Assembly: GCA_002451275.1 (NCBI GenBank)
Contig: DKBS01000092.1
Coordinates: forward strand, 1-6,225
Length of the DNA stretch: 6,225 nt
Direction: 5' to 3'
Origin: Planctomycetaceae bacterium UBA6894
GTDB lineage: Bacteria; Planctomycetota; Planctomycetia; Gemmatales; Gemmataceae
The notes under the pieces were generated by a model that was given only the letters and a program-made list of their open reading frames with translations, ran no database searches and had not been told where the DNA came from. Positions 6,027-6,225 of the stretch are shown piece after piece. Made by a program: the position numbers and the translations under genes. Each line of letters starts with the position of its first letter. Position 1 is the first letter of the stretch.

Positions 6027-6225
6027 ATGATCCGATTGGGCCTGCTCGATTTCGATACCTCCCATGTGGTGGCTTTTTCGCAGCGACTGAACCACCAGGG
6101 CGTCCCGCAGGCCCAGTGGGTGGAGGGTGCCCGGGTGGTGATCGGCTGCCCTGGGCAGTCGGAACTGGCACCCCAGCGCATCCCCGGTTACGTCGAGGAA
6201 ATCAAAAAGCTTGGCATTCCGCTGG
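6027..6225 (+). CDS. Gfo/Idh/MocA-type oxidoreductase, N-terminal fragment
   Basis: The first 66 codons of a gene cut by the right edge. The ATG at 6027 has GGAG 7 nt upstream and lies 42 nt after the UbiA stop, so it probably belongs to the same operon. The N-terminus reads MIRLGLLDFDTSHV, a first beta strand of a Rossmann fold with DFDTSH where a GxGxxG loop is usual, followed by QRLN (19-22) and WVEGARVV (31-38). I recognise this as the start of a divergent Gfo/Idh/MocA-like NAD(P) oxidoreductase group, enzymes that oxidise or reduce sugars and cyclitols such as inositol. A dehydrogenase next to an inositol-phosphate synthase and an isomerase would fit a cyclitol pathway. The substrate-binding domain is outside the window, so the family call is moderate and the function unassigned. 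Confidence 0.6.
   Translation, partial: MIRLGLLDFDTSHVVAFSQRLNHQGVPQAQWVEGARVVIGCPGQSELAPQRIPGYVEEIKKLGIPL

Overview
The window is GC-rich bacterial chromosome with densely packed, ordinary-looking genes and no mobile element, CRISPR array, tRNA or rRNA that I can see. The best guess at the organism is a planctomycete or a relative. This rests on remembered resemblance of the RimI-like acetyltransferase, the GLLDFDTSH-type oxidoreductase and the EboC-like UbiA protein to planctomycete families; it is an inference, not a search result.

Left block, minus strand (1-2690): transcription runs leftwards through ribBA (bifunctional riboflavin-precursor enzyme), a MazG-like nucleotide pyrophosphohydrolase and a RimI-like GNAT acetyltransferase that runs off the left edge. 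ribBA is closed by a textbook intrinsic terminator (1338-1371), so the two genes beyond it need their own promoters. A perfect TTGACA box, within the same octamer TTGACACG, lies upstream of each of them.

Centre (2691-2941): a divergent intergenic region separates ribBA from the rightward genes. It holds a plausible promoter for the rightward operon and no recognisable FMN riboswitch.

Right block, plus strand (2942-6225): four genes form a probable operon: an inositol-3-phosphate synthase-family protein, a sugar phosphate isomerase/epimerase-type TIM barrel, a UbiA-family membrane prenyltransferase that overlaps the TIM-barrel gene by ATGA, and the start of a Gfo/Idh/MocA-type oxidoreductase cut by the right edge. 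Together they suggest a pathway that makes a cyclitol phosphate from a sugar phosphate, modifies it, and attaches it to a prenyl carrier in the membrane. This resembles the logic of ebo clusters (sugar-phosphate cyclase, TIM barrel, UbiA), with an inositol-phosphate synthase in the cyclase position. It is the most interesting part of the window, but the product is unknown.
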